Origin: an uncultured Prevotella sp.
GTDB lineage: Bacteria > Bacteroidota > Bacteroidia > Bacteroidales > Bacteroidaceae
Direction: 5' to 3'
Assembly (NCBI GenBank): GCA_946055365.1
Contig: CAMGFM010000049.1
Span: forward strand, 1-8,163
Length of the DNA stretch: 8,163 nucleotides
Shown here: in pieces, positions 6,087 to 8,163 of the stretch
Position numbering within the stretch: position 1 is the first letter of the stretch
Layout of the letters: every line of letters begins with the position of its first letter
Position numbers and translations under genes: made by a program
The notes under the pieces: generated by a model
What the model was told of the DNA's origin: nothing
What the model saw: only the letters and a program-made list of their open reading frames with translations
The model's database searches: none

Positions 6087-6095
6087 CATACGACT

Positions 6096-6728
6096 ATGAG
6101 TACACTGAAAAAAGATTTCGCGTCAAAACTCCTTGAAGTAAAGGCCATCAAGCTACAACCCAACGATCCGTTCACATGGGCTTCGGGCTGGAAGTCGCCC
6201 TTCTACTGCGACAACCGCAAGACCCTTTCATTTCCATGGCTGAGAAGCTATGTGAAACTGGAACTCGTGCATACCATACTCGAGCATTTTCCCGAGGCAA
6301 CGGCCGTGGCTGGCGTGGCCACAGGTGCCATAGCACAGGGCGCGCTCGTGGCTGACGCGCTGAACATGCCATTCGTGTATGTGCGCTCCAAGGCCAAGGA
6401 TCACGGCATGCAGAACCTCATCGAGGGAGAGCTGCCCAAGGACTCAAAGGTGGTGGTTGTGGAAGACCTTATATCCACTGGCGGCAGCAGTCTCAAGGCG
6501 GTGGCAGCACTGCGTGAGGCTGGCTATGAGGTGATAGGCATGGTGGCATCTTACACCTATGGCTTCCCCGTGGCAGAAAAGGCATTTGCCGACGCTAACG
6601 TAAGGCTGGAGACACTCACCGACTATGAGCATGTGGTGGAGAAAGCCCTCGAGACTGGATATATAGCACAGGAGGACGTGTGCCTGCTGCACGAATGGCG
6701 CAAGGACCCTGCCAACTGGAAGAAATGA
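6096..6728 (+). CDS. pyrE: Orotate phosphoribosyltransferase
   Basis: Joins orotate to PRPP to form orotidine 5'-monophosphate, the penultimate step of de novo UMP synthesis, in the cytoplasm. The 210-residue length is normal. The PRPP-binding signature VVVVEDLISTGGSS spans about 119-132, with the two acidic residues Glu123-Asp124. The flexible catalytic loop is VYVRSKAKDHGMQNLIEG (94-111), with the family's conserved Lys and His. The segment GVATGAIAQGALVADAL (73-89) is the usual helix after the nucleotide-binding strand. The early FTWASGWKSPFYCDNR (26-41) matches the orotate-contact region. The ATG at 6096 is the natural start, as the conserved N-terminal helix begins at once. It is the first gene of a rightward unit driven by the promoter at 5914-5944, with repeats in its leader. 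I see no attenuator-type terminator in the leader. Confidence 0.97.
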   Translation: MSTLKKDFASKLLEVKAIKLQPNDPFTWASGWKSPFYCDNRKTLSFPWLRSYVKLELVHTILEHFPEATAVAGVATGAIAQGALVADALNMPFVYVRSKAKDHGMQNLIEGELPKDSKVVVVEDLISTGGSSLKAVAALREAGYEVIGMVASYTYGFPVAEKAFADANVRLETLTDYEHVVEKALETGYIAQEDVCLLHEWRKDPANWKK

Positions 6729-6770
6729 GACACACTGGCATAAAGAAATATTCAAATACAGCAACAGCCT

Positions 6771-7226
6771 ATGTCAACTTTTGAAAGCAGTGTCAAACAG
6801 ATAGCCCACAGTCAAGAGACGGTCTACAACACTCTCAGCGACCTGCGCAACCTGCAGGCCCTCGTGGACAGGGCAGAACAGATTATGCCCTATCTGCCAG
6901 AGGAGGCAAAAAAACACGCCGAGCATCTCAAAGACCTGAAGTTTGACCAAGACAGCCTCTCCATAGAGGCTCCCATGGTGGGCGAGATAAAGATGAGGAT
7001 TGTCGAGCGAGAGGCTCCCAAGAACATCAAGTTTGGCTCGGAGAACAGCCCCGTGCAGTTTAACCTGTGGATACAGCTGCTGCCCACGGGCGACAGCTCA
7101 TGCAAGATGAAGCTCACCATCAAGGCCGACATACCGTTCATGCTCAAGGGCATGGTGAAAAAGCCACTTGCCGAGGGCATAGAGAAGGTGGCAGACGCCC
7201 TGGCCATGATACCCTATCAGGACTGA
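6771..7226 (+). CDS. Small SRPBCC (START-like) fold protein
   Basis: A 151-residue soluble protein without signal peptide. It begins MSTFESSVKQIAHSQETVYNTLSDLRNL, the usual first strand and helix of polyketide-cyclase/START-like (SRPBCC) proteins, continues with alternating strands (KMRIVEREAPKNIKFG, VQFNLWIQLLP, SCKMKLTIKADI), and ends in a long amphipathic helix (about 124-146, MLKGMVKKPLAEGIEKVADAL). This fold makes a deep hydrophobic pocket for a lipid-like or aromatic ligand; the actual ligand is unknown. It starts 42 bases after the pyrE stop with no terminator between them, so both are probably on one transcript. From memory the pyrE-SRPBCC pair recurs across Bacteroidales, often with argH next; argH is not present here. 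A good terminator follows at 7264-7306. Confidence 0.85.
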   Translation: MSTFESSVKQIAHSQETVYNTLSDLRNLQALVDRAEQIMPYLPEEAKKHAEHLKDLKFDQDSLSIEAPMVGEIKMRIVEREAPKNIKFGSENSPVQFNLWIQLLPTGDSSCKMKLTIKADIPFMLKGMVKKPLAEGIEKVADALAMIPYQD

Positions 7227-7263
7227 CGGCATCAAGGCAGGCAAACTGCCGATTGACTACACC

Positions 7264-7306
7264 AAGGCGACTGCGGCGGCATGCACGCGCGGCAGTTGCC
7301 TTTTTT
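7264..7306 (+). terminator. Intrinsic terminator of the pyrE-SRPBCC unit
   Basis: AAGGCGACTGC (7264-7274) pairs with GCAGTTGCCTT (7292-7302) over 11 bp with one wobble, around a GC-rich 17-base loop, and the stem runs into a TTTTTT tract (7301-7306). It starts about 38 bases after the SRPBCC stop. The lipoprotein gene starts only 27 bases after the T tract, so that gene depends on read-through or on a promoter I could not identify. Confidence 0.88.
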
Positions 7307-7332
7307 CTTACATACATCACACACATAGCATC

Positions 7333-7905
7333 ATGTTTATCAGAACACTCTTACGCGCGGCGGCGGCAGCCACGACGGCTACAATCATGGCGGCTACGTG
7401 CGCCTGCGACAACGCTGACTTTGACTACTCGGGCGAGAGGTGCTATTTCATTTTCGACAACAGCAAGCACCAAGACGCTACACTACAGAGTGCGCTCAAC
7501 CCCATGGCACCCGGCATATTCTGCCGCATATATGAGGGGCAGGAGGGCGGCTCGCTGTTCTTCTATTTCAAGAACAACCACGGGCTGGACTCAAAGAAGA
7601 AGGCCAACGCTGAGGACATAAGACGCACAAGGCAGATAGGTGTCTACAACAAGTCGGGCATTATCGTGGGCTATGCGCCCGACGGCATGCTCTATGCCTT
7701 TGACTGCCAATGTCCCAACTGCTATTATGACACGGCCATGGCCAACTACAAACTGACGATGAACACGGCAGGCATAGCCACATGCAACAGCTGCAAGAGA
7801 GAGTATGACCTCAACAACAACGGACTGTGCGCCAACGGCAGAAAACTCATAAAATATCGCGCCAGCTGCTCAGGCCCGCTCGGGGTGCTGAGCGTGGTCA
7901 ACTGA
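7333..7905 (+). CDS. Lipoprotein with Rieske-like four-Cys domain
   Basis: A 190-residue exported protein. Residues 1-25 have a basic start, an Ala/Thr-rich hydrophobic stretch and Cys23/Cys25; Cys25 followed by DNADFDY fits a Bacteroidetes lipidation site with an acidic surface-export signal, although the lipobox is loose. The C-terminal half resembles the ordering of a Rieske ferredoxin domain: GYAPDGMLYAFDCQCPNC (113-130), then CNSCKREYDLNNNG (151-164), GRKLIKYRAS and a final LSVV strand. In a true Rieske site each loop has one Cys and one His; here both loops are CxxC (127/130 and 151/154) with no His. It is therefore more likely to hold zinc or a rubredoxin-type iron than a Rieske cluster. 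Extra Cys at 37, 64, 125, 166 and 179 may form disulfides. From memory, similar uncharacterised lipoproteins occur in Bacteroidales. The start ATG directly precedes the signal sequence. Role unknown; a redox or structural surface protein is possible. Confidence 0.8.
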   Translation: MFIRTLLRAAAAATTATIMAATCACDNADFDYSGERCYFIFDNSKHQDATLQSALNPMAPGIFCRIYEGQEGGSLFFYFKNNHGLDSKKKANAEDIRRTRQIGVYNKSGIIVGYAPDGMLYAFDCQCPNCYYDTAMANYKLTMNTAGIATCNSCKREYDLNNNGLCANGRKLIKYRASCSGPLGVLSVVN

Positions 7906-7984
7906 AAAGCGGCTCTTTGGCATAGCTGAAGTGCCGCTTTGCGTGTCATAAAACGGCTCTTCAACACTGGCAAAGTGCCGCTTT
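7905..7984. repeat. Four-unit GTGCCGCTTT array, 22 bp period in 44 bp dimers
   Basis: Two unit types alternate: GGCTCTT at 7911 and 7955, and GTGCCGCTTTGCGTGT-type units with GCCGCTTT at 7933 and 7977. Like units are exactly 44 bp apart and neighbouring units 22 bp. The array begins at the last base of the lipoprotein stop codon. The second type (AAGTGCCGCTTTGCGT) closely matches the fourth unit of the array at 5350-5450 (AAGTGCCACTTTGCGT). No gene is supported in the rest of the gap to the window end. Confidence 0.85.
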
Positions 7985-8117
7985 GCGTGTAAAGGACAAG
8001 GTTAATGACAGCGGCAGAAGACGCAAAAGGCATTGGCACGAGGGCGCAGAGCCGTTGGCGAAAGCCTGATAGTCGAGGGCATAACGGCATGCAGCCCCAG
8101 GCAACGGCGCAATCGAG

Positions 8118-8158
8118 TAGGAGGTAAACACTAATCATAGGTGTTTATCTCCTATTTT
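8118..8158. terminator. Intrinsic terminator at the right edge
   Basis: TAGGAGGTAAACACT (8118-8132) pairs with the arm 8140-8154 over 15 bp with two wobbles, around a 7-base loop, and is followed by TTTT. It could end the lipoprotein transcript after a 3' leader of about 210 bases, or a leftward gene entering from beyond the window. Confidence 0.8.
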
Positions 8159-8163
8159 CGTGT

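Noticed and set aside
7067..7621. 184-codon plus-strand frame overlapping the SRPBCC gene, terminator and lipoprotein gene
   Set aside because: It runs through a strong terminator and two supported genes in another frame, and its composition (Arg/Ala/Thr) is that of a shadow.
7929..7984. DNA uptake sequence (AAGTGC resembles the Haemophilus signal)
   Set aside because: The remaining bases do not match, the sites are tandem rather than dispersed, and the host looks like a Bacteroidete.
7746..8138. 130-codon minus-strand frame at the right edge
   Set aside because: It starts inside the terminator hairpin, crosses the repeat array and covers the lipoprotein 3' end in antisense.

Overview
The window looks like chromosomal DNA from a member of the Bacteroidales, most likely a Prevotella-type organism. 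The evidence is: promoters of the Bacteroidetes type (TTTG, 19-20 bases, TAnnTTTG); ATG starts preceded by A/T-rich leaders rather than strong Shine-Dalgarno sites; a pyrE-SRPBCC gene pair; a short 'YNIQG...KGMLYIEDGKK' C-terminal tail of the kind common in Prevotella secreted proteins; and a lipoprotein with acidic residues after its lipidation Cys. Coding DNA is GC-rich, while the large divergent intergenic region is clearly AT-rich.

Layout. Four genes read leftward: a secreted alpha/beta hydrolase (170-1177), an unrecognised 224-residue protein (1430-2104), a PfkB-family sugar kinase (2364-3275) and a long RluA-type pseudouridine synthase with an N-terminal extension and coiled coil (3510-5207). 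An intergenic region of almost 900 bases (5208-6095) follows. Three genes then read rightward: pyrE (6096-6728), a small SRPBCC-fold protein (6771-7226) and a lipoprotein with a Rieske-like, four-Cys C-terminal domain (7333-7905). Intrinsic terminators are visible at 111-148, 7264-7306 and 8118-8158. Well-formed promoters precede the PfkB kinase and pyrE.

The genes are mostly ordinary and do not form one pathway; pyrE (UMP synthesis) and the pseudouridine synthase both touch pyrimidine/RNA metabolism, but no functional link is shown. The unusual content is between the genes. Almost every gap holds a short array with a period of 21-23 bp. Four arrays share a near-palindromic core, AAAGWGSCWCTTT, centred on a single G/C. 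A fifth has a different odd palindrome (GCATCATGC). A sixth, in the pyrE leader, repeats a non-palindromic 19-mer at 22-23 bp. The constant period with differing sequence is the most interesting pattern here.

The divergent region 5208-6095 also contains a 142-bp imperfect palindrome carrying two mirror-image outward promoters, a helically phased cluster of GGTC/GACC half-sites with hairpins, and a broken 47-codon remnant of a winged-helix-like protein end. I see no CRISPR array, tRNA, rRNA, insertion sequence or complete novel multi-gene system.
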